In this document: positions 31,285 through 48,207 of the stretch, one piece after another | Numbering within the stretch: position 1 is the stretch's first letter | Layout of the letters: the number at the start of each line of letters is the position of its first letter | From: Lantana camara | Lineage: Eukaryota; Streptophyta; Magnoliopsida; Lamiales; Verbenaceae | Reading direction: 5' to 3' | Length of the DNA stretch: 64,000 bases | NCBI GenBank assembly: GCA_037501455.1 | Contig: CM074861.1 | Location: forward strand, 36,162,001-36,226,000 | The notes under the pieces: generated by a model | What the model was told of the DNA's origin: nothing | Databases searched by the model: none | Seen by the model: the letters and a program-made list of their open reading frames with translations, nothing else | Translations under genes and position numbers: made by a program

Positions 31285-34043
31285 ATGGCGGGGGAAGCTA
31301 AAATGCCGAGAGTGAAGCTGGGAAGCCAAGGACTTGAGGTGAATATCGATATTTGATTTTTCGAGTTTTTGGCAGCTAGCTTTTTTCCGTATGAATTTTA
31401 CTTTCAATTGCTAAGGAACTTTTGGCTTCTGGTTTTATTGGATTTTCTTCGAGGTTTTGCTTGCTTGATCGTTGTTCACGACCTTTTCTAACTATTCAAA
31501 TTACGCGATCTTTGGGATAATTAGAAATAAGAACATCATTGTTGTTCAATGGAGTCTTTGAATTTTGTAATTTGTATCTGCTAGTTGATTTTCGATCAAA
31601 AATTTTTCTTCTCAGGTGTCGAAATCAGGTTTTGGTTGCGCGGGTCTCTCTGGAATTTATAATGCTCCCATTTCTGAGGAAGATGGAATTGCAATACTGA
31701 AAGAGGCATTCAATCAAGGGATTACTTTTCTCGACACAGCTAATGCTTATGGGGCAGATTCTGCAAATGAATACTTGATAGGCAAGGTAAGGCCATGATA
31801 TTACTGTTCTTGATTGCAGTTTTCTTCTATTATTCCTGAAATTCCAAATTAACATGTAAACATTGATTTATTTAGGCCTACCGTGATGAGAGTATTGTTA
31901 TTCTTTTGTGTTTGTTTTGGAAATTGAAGAAAACATTACAAACAAGTTGCTAGTTCTTTTAGAAATTGAATGTCTCAGACACTGAAACAGCTGCCTCAGG
32001 AAAGAATTCAAATATCAACGAATTTTGGGTTTTGTCCAATAAAGCCCCCTGGAGTTAAAATCAAAGGAACTCCTGAATATGCTCGATCGTGCTGTGAAGA
32101 AAGCCTTAAACATCTTCAAGTGGATTACATTGATCTTTATTACACACACAGAATTGATCAGACTGTACCCATTGAGGAAACAGTTAAGATTTTCTTTTCC
32201 ATCTTGTTGGGGACAAAGTACTACTTTTATTTTGATTGGTTTATCATCATTTATCCTTTGTTTGTAGATGGGGGAACTTAAGAAATTAGTGGAAGAAGGT
32301 AAAATTAAGTACATTGGTCCGTGTGAAGCTAGTCCGGATACTATAAGGAGGGCACATGCCGTTCATCCTATAACTGCATTAGAGATGGAGTATTCTCTTT
32401 GGACTCGTGATATTGAAGAAGAAATAATTCCTCTCTGCAGGTATTTCCATCCTTTTGAGTACTTATGTTCTGTTAGGATATTGTTACTTTAGCATGAATA
32501 AAAGAGTTTAAATATCATCTGTCTGACTCTTGAAATGGATGGCAGAGAACTTGGTATTGGAATAGTCCCGTACAGTCCTGTTGGCCGTGGGTTTTTCGGT
32601 GGCAAAAAAGTTGTGGAATCCATTCCTCAGGAAAGTTACTTGGTATGTAATATGTATGAATTGAGCGTAAATCTCTCATATATAGGGGGTGTTTACCAAC
32701 TCTACTCAATAAGTAGAAGCTAAAGCAGTAGTGAAAGTTGTGTGTAAGGGCAGTAGTAAAAGCAGTGAGTGTTTGGAAAAAAAAGTGATAAGTAGAAAAA
32801 CAATCAGTTGAGTGTTTGTAGAAAAAAGTTAATAGTCACTTTTAACTATTATTAAATTACTAATTTATCCCTAAAATATTTTAAATTATTTCTTGGTATT
32901 ATAATATGATTTCAATATTATATTAATACAATAAATTATTATAATTTTATATAAGATTATTTATAATAATTCAAATGAAAATTAATAACAGATATTAGAA
33001 AACAATAAAACTAAAAAGCTTTAAAATAAATAAATTTATAAAAATTAAGAAAAGAAAAAAAAAATTTACCTGATAATTGAAAAATTTTGAACTATCAAGA
33101 TTACGCAATTTTGATCCAGAACAGAAAAGGAAAAGATATAAAGAATTAAAAAAGAAAAGATGCAAAGAAATTGTAAACTTTTTATATACGTATAATTTAG
33201 GATTATTAATATTTTATGAGGATATTATTGTCGAATAGAATTTTAATTAATCATATAATCTATAAGCAGAATCCAAAAGCATGCCCTGACCTGCTTCTAG
33301 ATTCTGGCTTATTTCTGCTTAAAATAAGTAGAAGTGGAGTTTCCAAACACTCCAAAACCACTAAAAATAAGCGTTTGTCTCATAAGTGCTTATTTTTAGA
33401 GTTTGCAAACACTCCCATATTTGAACTTCTTTTTTGCTGTGTTATTTTAGCTGACTAATTGCTTAACTCTCTTGTATTAGCAAAGTCATCCAAGGTTTAT
33501 TGGAGAAAACTGGGAAAAGAACAAAACCATCTATTTCCGCGTGGAAGAATTGGCTAAAAAGCATAACTGTAGTCCTGCTCAGCTCGCTCTTTCTTGGGTT
33601 CTTCATCAAGGAGACGATGTCGTACCTATTCCTGGTCAGTTTCTTAAATCTGAATGAGGAAAGTTTTAACTCCACATATAAGTTAGAGATAAGTGCCAAG
33701 AGAAGTACATAAAATTAGAACCCAGGGAGGTACATGTAATTTGAATACCAAACGGGTCGCTTTAGTTAATTGTGTATAGTTATTAACCCTCCATGTATCT
33801 GTTGGCCTTTACTTATTTAATCATTCATTTCAGTACGATTATACCGGATTTTTATTCTCAGGAAAGACTAAAATAAAGAACCTGCATGACAATATCGGTT
33901 CTGTTAACATTAAACTGACGAGCGATGATCTGAAAGAGATATGCAATGCTGTTCCGATTGAAGAAGTGGCCGGAAGGAACATGGTTGAAGCACTTTATCC
34001 TATCTCATGGAAGTTTGCCAACACTCCACCACCAAACACATGA
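31285..34043 (+). CDS. Aldo-keto reductase copy 1 (AKR1), catalytic Lys replaced
   Basis: Seven exons: 31285-31338, 31616-31786, 31979-32182, 32268-32440, 32546-32642, 33481-33634 and 33862-34043. All introns are GT-AG and the joined frame encodes 344 residues, the usual length for NADPH-dependent AKRs of the perakine reductase / auxin-induced PCNT115 group (cytosolic (alpha/beta)8 barrels reducing carbonyls). Asp and Tyr of the catalytic tetrad are in FLDTANAYG and His in YYTHRID. The Lys of the ATKFG motif is Asn: STNFG (AAC/AAT codon, exon 3). SEAS is also changed to CEAS. AKR2 keeps both. Normal reductase activity is therefore unlikely, though the frame is open. Intron 5 contains a MITE. 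The MULE end is 158 bases upstream, and the ancestral upstream block has been pushed to 24.2 kb. Confidence 0.9.
32685..33416. mobile_element. MITE (PIF/Harbinger-like?) in AKR1 intron 5
   Basis: The ends are GGGGGTGTTTACCAACTCT and, inverted, GGGAGTGTTTGCAAACTCT. The 3-bp flanks are ATA on both sides (32682-32684, 33417-33419). AKR2 has the uninterrupted site CTCATATATATTTGAGG in the same intron. A 3-bp duplication and a GGG-TGTTT end suggest the PIF/Harbinger (Tourist) type, although that group usually targets TTA or TAA. No ORF. Confidence 0.8.
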
Positions 34044-34379
34044 AGATGCCTGTTTACCAACTTTGGTGGGTGCTTATCATTCTTGAATTCTGTCTTTTAG
34101 CTGTTGTTCTGCTTTCTCTAAGAAGAAGAACGGTCGGAAACTTTTGCATTATTCTTTTTTGCACAGATCCACATCGCGAGACATTCATGTCATTTGTGCA
34201 TTTAAATCCGACCCGTCCATTGATATTAAGTTTTCAACTTTCTGGTAATAGCATAATAAAGAAAACATACGATTCAAAGGTATTTGAATCTGACTCGTTT
34301 TCGATAAATTCAATCAGTGCATAATATGCATCTTTATGCGTTGAGTGCGGACAACTTCATCACAAAATCAATTTAAAAA

Positions 34380-35343
34380 GGGATAATTACGAGCGGCCCT
34401 CGAGGTATGGCGAAATTATAGATTTTCTCTTGAGATTTGAGAAATTACGAATTTTTCCCTGATCCGATTGTTTTCTCCGTTAAATTTAATGGAATGTGTG
34501 ATTTTATTATTTTATCGTTCATATGTTGAAACTCAAGGGGGTATATGTAAGAAAATTTTAAAGACAATGGGATTGATGCAAGTATTGAAATTTTTGGGAC
34601 TCATGTAAGTATTGAAATTTTTGGGGGGTTTGACGTAAGTACTTGCTATCTAATATTTTTTTTTCAAAGAATGATACTTAATGATATTTTAATATTTTTT
34701 TTGATAAATTAATTTCATACTTATAGTTTATGAATATTAATATATATATATATTTTTTATATTGGGCATGCATGTTTATATTGGTATGTTATTCTTTATA
34801 TGTAAGGTAGATACATTAGTGATCACCAACATTTGAAATATTTGTTTAAATAACTTCGATGGATATTTATGTGAATTTACTAATATATTGATTAATGTTG
34901 ATATATTTATTATAATTTTCTACTCCAAGGAAAAATTTGTTATTTTCAAACAAATAAGTTTAAATAAACTTATGAAAAATATACATAAAACTAAAATATA
35001 AACATAAGGTATGAAATAAATATTCATGAAATATCTAGTTCGATTTGTACTTATAGATAAAATATAAATATTATATTAATTCTTTTTTAAATTAAAAAAT
35101 TCGAATTTAACTAATATTACAAATATATTATTATATTTTCAATATTATTACAATTTACCCTCTAAGGGTAGGATCGGAATTTCTAAAAATAATTTTGCGG
35201 ACGCTATCAAAATCTAACACTGTTATTAACTGTTGGGGCAATTGTGAGAGAGAGTGAATCTTAAGGGTTATTCGTAATTTCTCAAATTTCAGGGAAAATT
35301 TTGTATTTTCGCCATATCTCATGAGGCTGTGTGTAATTATCCC
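34380..35343. mobile_element. MULE-like MITE downstream of AKR1
   Basis: The ends GGGATAATTACGAGCGGCCC and GGGATAATTACACACAGCC (inverted) begin inverted repeats of about 80 bases that share TATGGCGAAA and TTTGAGAAATTACGAAT. The flanks are the 9-bp duplication ATTTAAAAA (34371-34379 and 35344-35352). The paralogous region downstream of AKR2 has the empty site CAATTTAAAAATAAAATATG at about 58520. There is no transposase, so it is non-autonomous. Confidence 0.88.
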
Positions 35344-35399
35344 ATTTAAAAATAAAATATGCATCTTTGTGCTTTGAGTGCATAGAGAGGAATTGCTAC

Positions 35400-36165
35400 T
35401 TTTATATATGTTGAACTTTATATAATTTCTTTAAAATTTATTTGAATTTTGAAAATTTAAAGTTTTGAAAGAAATATTATTGATGTATTTTTAAGAAAGT
35501 AAAGGATAATATACCATAAAATTCAAATGATATCCAAACTTTCTATGTATAATATACCCAAACTTATAAAAATATCATTTATTTTTTATTTTATTTTATT
35601 TTATTGTTTTTTGGTTAACACACACCTAACTTAAAATATATTTATAAAAATATCATTTTATTATTATTGTGTTCGATATTATATGAGATACTTTTCACAT
35701 AGAAATTTGTAAAAAATTTCATATCGTCGTATCATATAAAACCATTTTATTTATATCATATTGTGTCCAATATAGCATGGGATACTTTTTATATGGAAAA
35801 ATTGGAAAGAAAAAAATTTATCGTCGTATTTATATCAGTCGTATCGTATCATATCGTATTTATGTTGTTTTTATTCGTGTATCATTATAATTTACAAGTA
35901 AGCTCCAAGAATATGGTAATCCATTTTTTCAGGATGATGGCGATGACGTTTGTGCTAAAGCCTACAATGACCCACTTTTCTGATGATCACAGTGACGATG
36001 ACGACAAGGGACAGACAGAAGTTCTAAAGTACATGTAAAGTTATCGAGAAAATTACATTTTTTGTATACCAACTCACCAAATTTAGTAATTTTGGTACAT
36101 TTTAGTTTTGGTGAAAAAATAACCCATAACTTAAAAAAATTGTAATTTCATGTATTATTTGAACC
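35400..36165. other. AKR1-AKR2 spacer, duplicated in the AKR2-AKR3 spacer
   Basis: 35400-35880 matches parts of 58560-59205, with one segment in reverse orientation near 58940-59000. 35880-36165, continuing at 40635 after the LTR, matches 60520-60960 (TTTACAAGTAAGCTCCAAGAATATGG, then GATGATGACGA runs). No gene is present; ORF 35763-36038 is chance. Confidence 0.75.
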
Positions 36166-37102
36166 GAATTGTAACGCCCCAAATTCCGGAAGTTCAGGTA
36201 AGCACGCCACGTGCGGGTCTTCGGGAGTTGGGAGTTTAATTTTATATATTTACTTGCTTATTATAATTTCATTACATTACTATGTGCATTATACATCCCT
36301 ATGTATTTATAAGAATTAACTTTCAATGTGAAATTGTGAATTAAGTGATAATGTGCTTAATTGTCTCATATGACTTTAAGGGATCATCTCATAAATTTAT
36401 GGACTTAATTGCATTTTCATGAATTGGGAGTTAGATGTCTAATTATTAAAGATGATACTTGATTGCATTCATTTAAATGCATGAGGGACTAATATGCAAT
36501 TAGGTTGGTATTAGGCTTGTAGTGGATGATATAATATATCATATATGCATTCTTCTCCCACACACTCTCATACAATACATTACATACAAGAGAACACACA
36601 CACACCTAGTGAGAATCGGTATTTACACCAAAGAGAGGAAGGAAGATTTCATCTAATCTCAAGCTATAATTGAAGAACTTTGGAGCTAAGATCATCAACA
36701 TCATCACATCTTCACCTCATCATTTCTTTTCCTTCATTTCAAGGTATATATGAAAGCATTGCTTGAGCTCTTGATTATTTGGTTGAGTAGGGTTTGATGA
36801 TTGATTGATGCTTTCATGTTTATTCTTGACTAGAAGCATGTTTAGGTCTTTTTCCCTTCAAGACTTGCATGAAACATGAAGTTATATGGAAGTTGGATTA
36901 CATGAGATTTTATGGGTTTCTTTTGATGAATCTTGATGATCAATGTATGATATGGGTATATATGTTAGATTTTATTGTGTTTCAAGTATGGATACATGTT
37001 TCCTCAAGTTTTGATTGCAATTGTTGGTTGAAATTTGGTGTTTGGGTTGGTTTTGCATGGAAACCCCTGTTTTCTTGCCCTGTTTTTCTGTTACGCGCAG
37101 TT

Positions 37103-37309
37103 GACACGGGGGTGCCACTTTTTCCTTCTTCAGCGTGACACGGGGGTGCTTAATAGGTTGAGTTTCTGTACCGAGACACGGGGGTGTCACGGATTGCTTT
37201 GTATTGGTGACACGGGCGTGTCACCTTCTGTTCGCATGCTTGTTGCCCGCTGTACCGTGACACGGGGGTATCACGGATTGCTTTGTTTTGGTGACACGGG
37301 CGTGTCACC
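37103..37309 (+). promoter_or_regulatory. Palindrome array GTGACACGGGCGTGTCAC in solo LTR A
   Basis: Six sites lie at 37103-37117, 37135-37150, 37173-37190, 37206-37225, 37257-37274 and 37290-37309. Sites 4 and 6 are perfect 20-base forms around a GGGC centre; the others have GGGGG centres or lost one arm. A CGGATTGCTTTGT-TTGGTGA block accompanies sites 3/4 and 5/6, so the last pairs arose by duplication. A TATA-like TATATATAC follows at 37360. Confidence 0.88.
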
Positions 37310-37699
37310 CTCTGTTTTCATGCTTATTATTTTGCGTGCATGGCTGTACGTGTATGTGTTATATATACTTGGTTTATTGACAATCATGCTCTTATTTGAC
37401 ATTCACTAAATCGTTATTGCATAACATATTGGTGCATGACTTTGCCGTTCGTCATAATTGGTTCATTCGAGTCGAGTCTTATTTCACACTTGTCCTTGTT
37501 GCACAGATCACGGTCCTGGTTTCGTGGAGCCCGCTCCATAGGGTGTTCTCTGGCTTTCTTTTGGTTCGTTTGTCAAGGTGAGGTTTAAATTCTAGATAAA
37601 TAGAACCTTTACAACCCCTATGTGACTATTTCGGCCAAAATGTATATATATATATCTATAGTTTGCGAACTTTATGATTTTCAAATGATTTAGCAAAAC

Positions 37700-37700
<1 letters not shown>

Positions 37701-37733
<33 letters not shown>
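37701..37733. repeat. (GATT)n microsatellite
   Basis: Eight GATT units in a row in solo LTR A, just before the nested copia LTR. Shorter runs occur at matching places in solo LTRs B and C. Confidence 0.95.
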
Positions 37734-37734
<1 letters not shown>

Positions 37735-38157
37735 CGGATTGATTGTTTTGGCGAGTCATTGAATTGCACTGTGTGTTGGAAAACACGAATCAGAAAGCAG
37801 CGGAATTTAAAAAAATTTTCCAACAAAAGGACATTGAACTCGCAATCGTGTAACCAAATTCGTAAAGATAGAAAACTTACTTTTCTTTTATTCTTTCTTG
37901 AAGCGTTTCAAGCCACCCAAGAACGCTCTTCTCGCGGCTTGACCCCCTCTCCTTGGTAAAGCTCGAATCTTCAAACTTCTAACTTGAAGTCTCTAGAGAA
38001 AGTCCACCAACTTGATCACAATCTAACTAGTAAGGATGCTAGTTCTCTAGTTAGTGTTTAGGCTTAACCTAGGGTTTAATTTAATCTTGGAGAAAGGAAG
38101 GTGTTCAACACATGAACCAAGAATTGTCAATTAGCTCCATAAGGAGCTCGAGCTCCC

Positions 38158-38170
38158 CTATTTATAGAGA
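38158..38170 (-). promoter_or_regulatory. TATA box of the nested copia LTR
   Basis: CTCTCTATAAATAGGGG on the - strand, a canonical plant TATA box; it gives the LTR's orientation. Confidence 0.7.
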
Positions 38171-38499
38171 GAGGGTGCCGATCCAAATCCTAGTTGGGAA
38201 AGGATTTGGTTCCTCTCTCTCCTATTACTTGATCATCAAGTATTTTCCAACTTTGACTTTGAATTCTAATTCTAGTCAACTTTTAAGAGAGCTAAAAATA
38301 TCCAAACTATTTTTGGATAATTTTATACTTTATTTATTATAAAAATAAATAACTTATTTTATCTAATTAATTAATTCATAATTAATTAACTAGATTATTT
38401 TCTCCAAAATTAGACTTTCTTTTTAATTCAAAATTAAACCAAAGTCTATTAAATAATTAACTAATTAATTATTTAATATATATATATAATATATATATA

Positions 38500-38575
38500 C
38501 ACACGTGTGTGACACGTGTCACAGTGACACGTGTCACTCACGTGAGCCACACGTGTGATTTCACACGTGTGGAAC
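38500..38575 (-). promoter_or_regulatory. Cluster of six ACGTG palindromes (G-boxes)
   Basis: Six ACGTG-centred palindromes occur in about 75 bases, five as ACACGTGT and one as TCACGTGA. They lie about 335 bases upstream of the LTR's TATA box. CACGTG is the binding site of plant bZIP (ABRE/ABF, GBF) and bHLH (PIF, MYC) factors. Confidence 0.85.
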
Positions 38576-40634
38576 CCTCTTGGCCCGATTAACTCGTTTA
38601 ATCATTTTCAAGCCTCAACTCATGTAACCAAGTTGTTGTGTGTGACCCTCTAGGTTCTCAATTCAATTAACAGTGACCCCAATTAATTAATTAACTAATT
38701 AATTAATCAGTCCACAGATTAAACGATCATAGTCTAGCAACAGGTGTTTAACCCCTAGCTGAATTGGAATGTTCGGATTCGACAGAACCTTTAAGTCATT
38801 GATTCATGTGAGATACAATCCTCCTACTTACTATCTCTCAACCAAGATCTAGGGCAAGGGAATAATCAGAACCCTAATAATCCGGTCTTAAAGCTAAGTG
38901 CATTTCATATCCATTTGATCTCAATCCAAGAAACCCTTTTCTTGATGTCTTGATCTTCTGCCTTGGCCAAGGACTCCATATGGCATATGAATGACTTACA
39001 CAATAAGAGATCACCTTGCAAATGCAAGTGTAGGTCCTTTCTTGATTCTCATTCACTTTCATGAATCACTTGTGCAGCCCCAGCATAAGCCTTGAATCAG
39101 TTGTCTAAGGCGACACCCTTTAAAGCTTATACCAAAGACTACAGAGTTAACTCATAAAGTGAGAAGGAACCTCAAGTCTAAGGATCAATTAATCACATCA
39201 ATGACTCGTGAGATATTTCTTAATCTGGAAGTTTCCATTTCCTGAAATAGAAACTTCCTTTCCCATTTAGGAATGTTCTCACACGGGGCACCTCAGTGAA
39301 CTTACTTATTAAAGTAAGCACCCTCATGTATCACGCACGTATCAACTATACACTTTGCACCTCCATGAAACAAGGTGGTCCTTCTTAAGGGCGTGATCCC
39401 ACAAGCAAGCCTTAGAGGAGTCAGGTTGACACTCCCACTGTCTGTAGGACTCAGCGGCTTGGAGTATTTTACTAATCATGACTTATGTGATTTAGGGCTC
39501 GTTTCATGAACCATTTCACCTAAATGGTAGAGTCCTAAAGTCATCAGGATTAGGGGAGTTCTCATACATGCACAGATAAAGTAAACGCATACCAAACAAG
39601 AGCATATAAAGAAGTGTTGCCTCAATTCGTTATTTCATTCAAAGATTGTCTGTGATTACAATAAGGAAAAACACAAAGCGGATATACAATCGGCTTTCTA
39701 GGGCACTATTCCTAACAATGTGGGCCCGAGGGTAGTGACTCGAGCCAACTGGGAAAGCATGGGCTGACGGGGTAACTCGAGTGCTATCCTCACCAAATGG
39801 GATGATCCCTGAACCCCCTAGGAGATTAGGGGAGGAAGGAGTTCCGGGCTTAGGGATTCATGTACCCTCTGCCCAGACTGATTGGATGGTGGGGCCTTGC
39901 AATCCCACCATCACCCGGAGGAAGAAGGAGTCACTGAAACTGCTAATTGTGCACAGTAAATAATTGCTTGATCACCTAATCACCTAATAATTGATTGATT
40001 GTACACGGTCGGAGTAAGGTTGGAGAATTGCCCTCACTCGCCAGGCCACCTATTGATTGCATTGAACTGAATTAATTGATAAATTGAATTAGTTGTAACC
40101 TCGGGCGATAGTACCTTCTACTCTAATAATTGTGTTTGATTTCCTAAAATTATTACCCGAGATTATAACTTGCATGTATGTGCGCATATATTTATTTATA
40201 CCCCTCGCTCAGTCCGTTTGGACTGACACCTCAACTTTTCAGTTTTGCAGGTTCGTGCTAGGCGGGAATTAGAGTCTCGTGTCTTTTATTCGGGTCTAGC
40301 ACTGCACCTTCATACATTATACTTGTGTTGATACTAGCTATTTTGTAGTATATCTTGAATTATACTTGGATTGATATTGTAATGATATGAATTGTCGGTA
40401 CCTATAAGTAAGTATGTAAATATGGTACCTATATGTATTGAATGCTTTTGCTTCCGCTATTTTATTGCTCTGAGTTGTTTTGGTTTTAATTGAGGGTACC
40501 CGCCTAGCCTTGTGTTTTTTTATTGTCTCCCGTTCGCCATAGCTTCGGTTTATGTATGGATTGACCGTTTCATATGTGGATTGGAGCTATGGTGCGGGGG
40601 ATGTGGCGCCTGGCGTTCCGGGTGTTACACGAAT

Positions 40635-41125
40635 AGATATAACCCGTCGAAAAATCCACCCGAATCTCCACGTGTCTGTTAGAAAATTTGTTCCGGAGCG
40701 AGTTTTGCGAGTTTCGAGTGGATTTTCTGACGGATCATATCTATTCAAATCAAATAGTATAAAGAATTATGATCTTTTAGAGTTATGAGTTAGTTTTTTC
40801 ACCAGAATTTTTTTTATAACAAAAATTATAAATTAGGATGAGTTGGTATATCATAATTGTAATTTTCTCTCAAGTTACTTAAACAAGCTTAGAATAGAGG
40901 TCATTTAAAAGTAGCCCATATTCTTTTCCCGTTGATAAATTGGCTCAAGAGGCGAGAGTCTATTCACAGATCAAAGGGTCACACCCCGTGGTTGTTCGTT
41001 AACTCTACTGTAATCACTTCATTGGTGAAAGGTGACAAAAGCGGGAAAAGCTGCTTTTGACTCCACTTACTTCATTTCATGGTTTCTTAAATTTCAGTAA
41101 CTTATCAATTTTTCTTGTTAGAAGT
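40635..41125. other. Upstream duplicated block of AKR2
   Basis: It matches 60810-61245 before AKR3: GATAAATTGGCTCAAGAGGC, AGATCAAAGGGTCACACC and GGTGAAAGGTGACAAAAGCG recur in order. No gene is present; ORF 40552-40788 straddles the LTR edge. Confidence 0.75.
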
Positions 41126-42159
41126 TGATATGGACGGAGATACACAATATTAATAGAAAAGAGTAGGAATTTGATAGACTTAATATTATTCAATAGTTAG
41201 GATATGTAGCTTTACTATTACGTTGTTTATTTCCTTTAGGAGTCTCTAGTTGGTAAAAGTCTTTAATTATATATTGTCGTCTTTTGATTAATTTTGCATA
41301 TCAATAACAACAATAATAATTTTCCAATATTTTCTCTCTACAATCTCTTCTCTCCTAAGTTTCTCCGGCCGGTCGGTCTTACCGGATTATCCTCTTCTAT
41401 CTCAAATCTCTTCTCCTCTAAATTTTCTCCGGCCGATCAGTCTTTACCGGATTATCCCTCTCCCTTATCTCCTATTTTCTTACGAGCCCGAGACTGCTCT
41501 AAAGTCACTTGCCATACGAAACCGTATCATTGGTGCTTTCATTGACATTGCAAGATGTCAGATTTTGTTAAGGCAACCAGTTTTAAGGAATTTCAAGAAA
41601 AAAGTGAGGCAGGTTTCAAGGAATATCAACCGCAGACGGATGTCAAATTGTTGTCACAGAATGCGGCTATGCAACAGTTAACTCAGACGGTTCCAAAATT
41701 GCTGATTTCTCCCGGATTACACCTTGAGGACAGGGTGGTTTTTGATGGGTAAGGGAGTGATATGGACAGAGATACACCATATCAAGAGAGAAGAGTATGG
41801 ATTGGATAGACTTTATATAATTCAATATTTAGGATATGCAGCTTTACTATTACGTTGTTTATTTCCTTTAGGAGTCTCTAGTTGGTAGAAGTCTTTAATT
41901 ATATATTGTCGTCTTTTGATTAATTTTGCATATCAATAACAACAATAATAATTTTCCAACCTTTTCTCTCTACAATCTCTCATCTCCTAAGTTTCTCCGG
42001 CCGGTCAGTCTTACCGGATTATCCTCTTCTATCTCAAATCTATTCTCTTCTAAACTTTATCCGGCCGGTCGGTCTTTACAGGATTATCGCTCTCTCATCT
42101 CCTATTTTCTTACCAGTTCGAGACTACTCTAAAGTCTCTTGCGATACGAAACCGTATCA
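41126..42159 (+). mobile_element. TRIM (miniature LTR retrotransposon)
   Basis: Two LTRs, 41126-41529 (404 bases) and 41758-42159 (402 bases), start TGATATGGAC and end AAACCGTATCA. They enclose a 228-base internal region. The flanks are the perfect duplication GAAGT (41121-41125, 42160-42164). A candidate primer site, TTGGTGCTTTCATTG, directly follows the left LTR, and the purine tract GGGTAAGGGAG precedes the right one. Internal ORF 41555-41752 (65 codons) begins at a plausible gag-like start but has no known domain. Confidence 0.93.
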
Positions 42160-42877
42160 GAAGTTTGACTCATGGTTTCAGTAACTTCCTTCAAGTTTAT
42201 GAACTAAATGTTAGAAGTTTTACTCACGACTTTGGGTATGAAATATTTTTAAATTTTTTTGATCAACTATCACATATTTGAGTTATTTAAGTGATTTTTG
42301 CCTAAAAGGTGATTGACTAGCTAGATTAAAAGAGACGAACTTTACATGATTCTTGACGAGATCAAGAGTCCAAAACTTATTTATTAAAAAACGTCAATTG
42401 GATAGAGTTTATTTGTTACTCAGGTTAGCTTAAATCCAATTAAATAGAATATAGAAAAAAAAATATATTTTAAGTTGCATATAATTTTACGAAGGAATTA
42501 ATTATTATAGTCCACTAACGATACCCTAGTCTAAAGAGAGACAAAAATCTATGCACTACTTTACTAAAACAAAAAAATCAAAAGGATTGCCCTCTCTTGC
42601 ATAATCTAAATTCTAAGGAACTTGTTTAAATGCCAAGTTGATGAAGTGAAAATGGGCTATATCTATAGGGCCCAAAATAGAGTATTAGACTGGGCTTAGA
42701 ATAATGATTACAGCGGCCCAAGTCTTTTTCCTCCTTTCAAATCCCAATACAAATTTGGACTCGACCCGAATTTACCAAATCAACCCATGACCCGATTTAC
42801 AACCATTGATCATAACTCTGTGAGCTCACTTCATCATTTTCCTGAATTTTAGCACTTCATTTTCTGAGTTTTCTGCA

Positions 42878-48207
<5,330 letters not shown>

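Larger units (their letters stand above)
37774..39717 (-). mobile_element. Nested copia-type solo LTR in solo LTR A
   Basis: On the - strand it starts TGTTAGGAATAGTGCCC and ends CGTGTTTTCCAACA after TTCCGCTGCTTTC, a familiar copia LTR pattern. The flanks are CTGTG (37769-37773) and ATGTG (39718-39722), a 5-bp duplication with one change. Solo LTR C keeps the uninterrupted GCACTGTGGGCCCGAG. A - strand TATA box is at 38167-38160, with a G-box cluster upstream. No internal domain, so a solo LTR of 1944 bases. Confidence 0.85.
36170..40629 (+). mobile_element. Solo LTR A (long TGTAACGCCCC family)
   Basis: It begins TGTAACGCCCCAAATTCCGG and ends GGTGTTACA, flanked by the 5-bp duplication CGAAT (36165-36169, 40630-40634). 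Without the nested copia LTR it is about 2.5 kb, the same size as solo LTR C, with which it is collinear: TACACGGTCGGAGTAAGGTT, AACCTCGGGCGATAG, CCCCTCGCTCAGT and GTGCGGGGGATGTGG all match. No internal region or second LTR is present, so it is a solo LTR. Long LTRs with this start occur in Tekay/Del-type Ty3/gypsy elements; that lineage is a guess. Confidence 0.9.
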
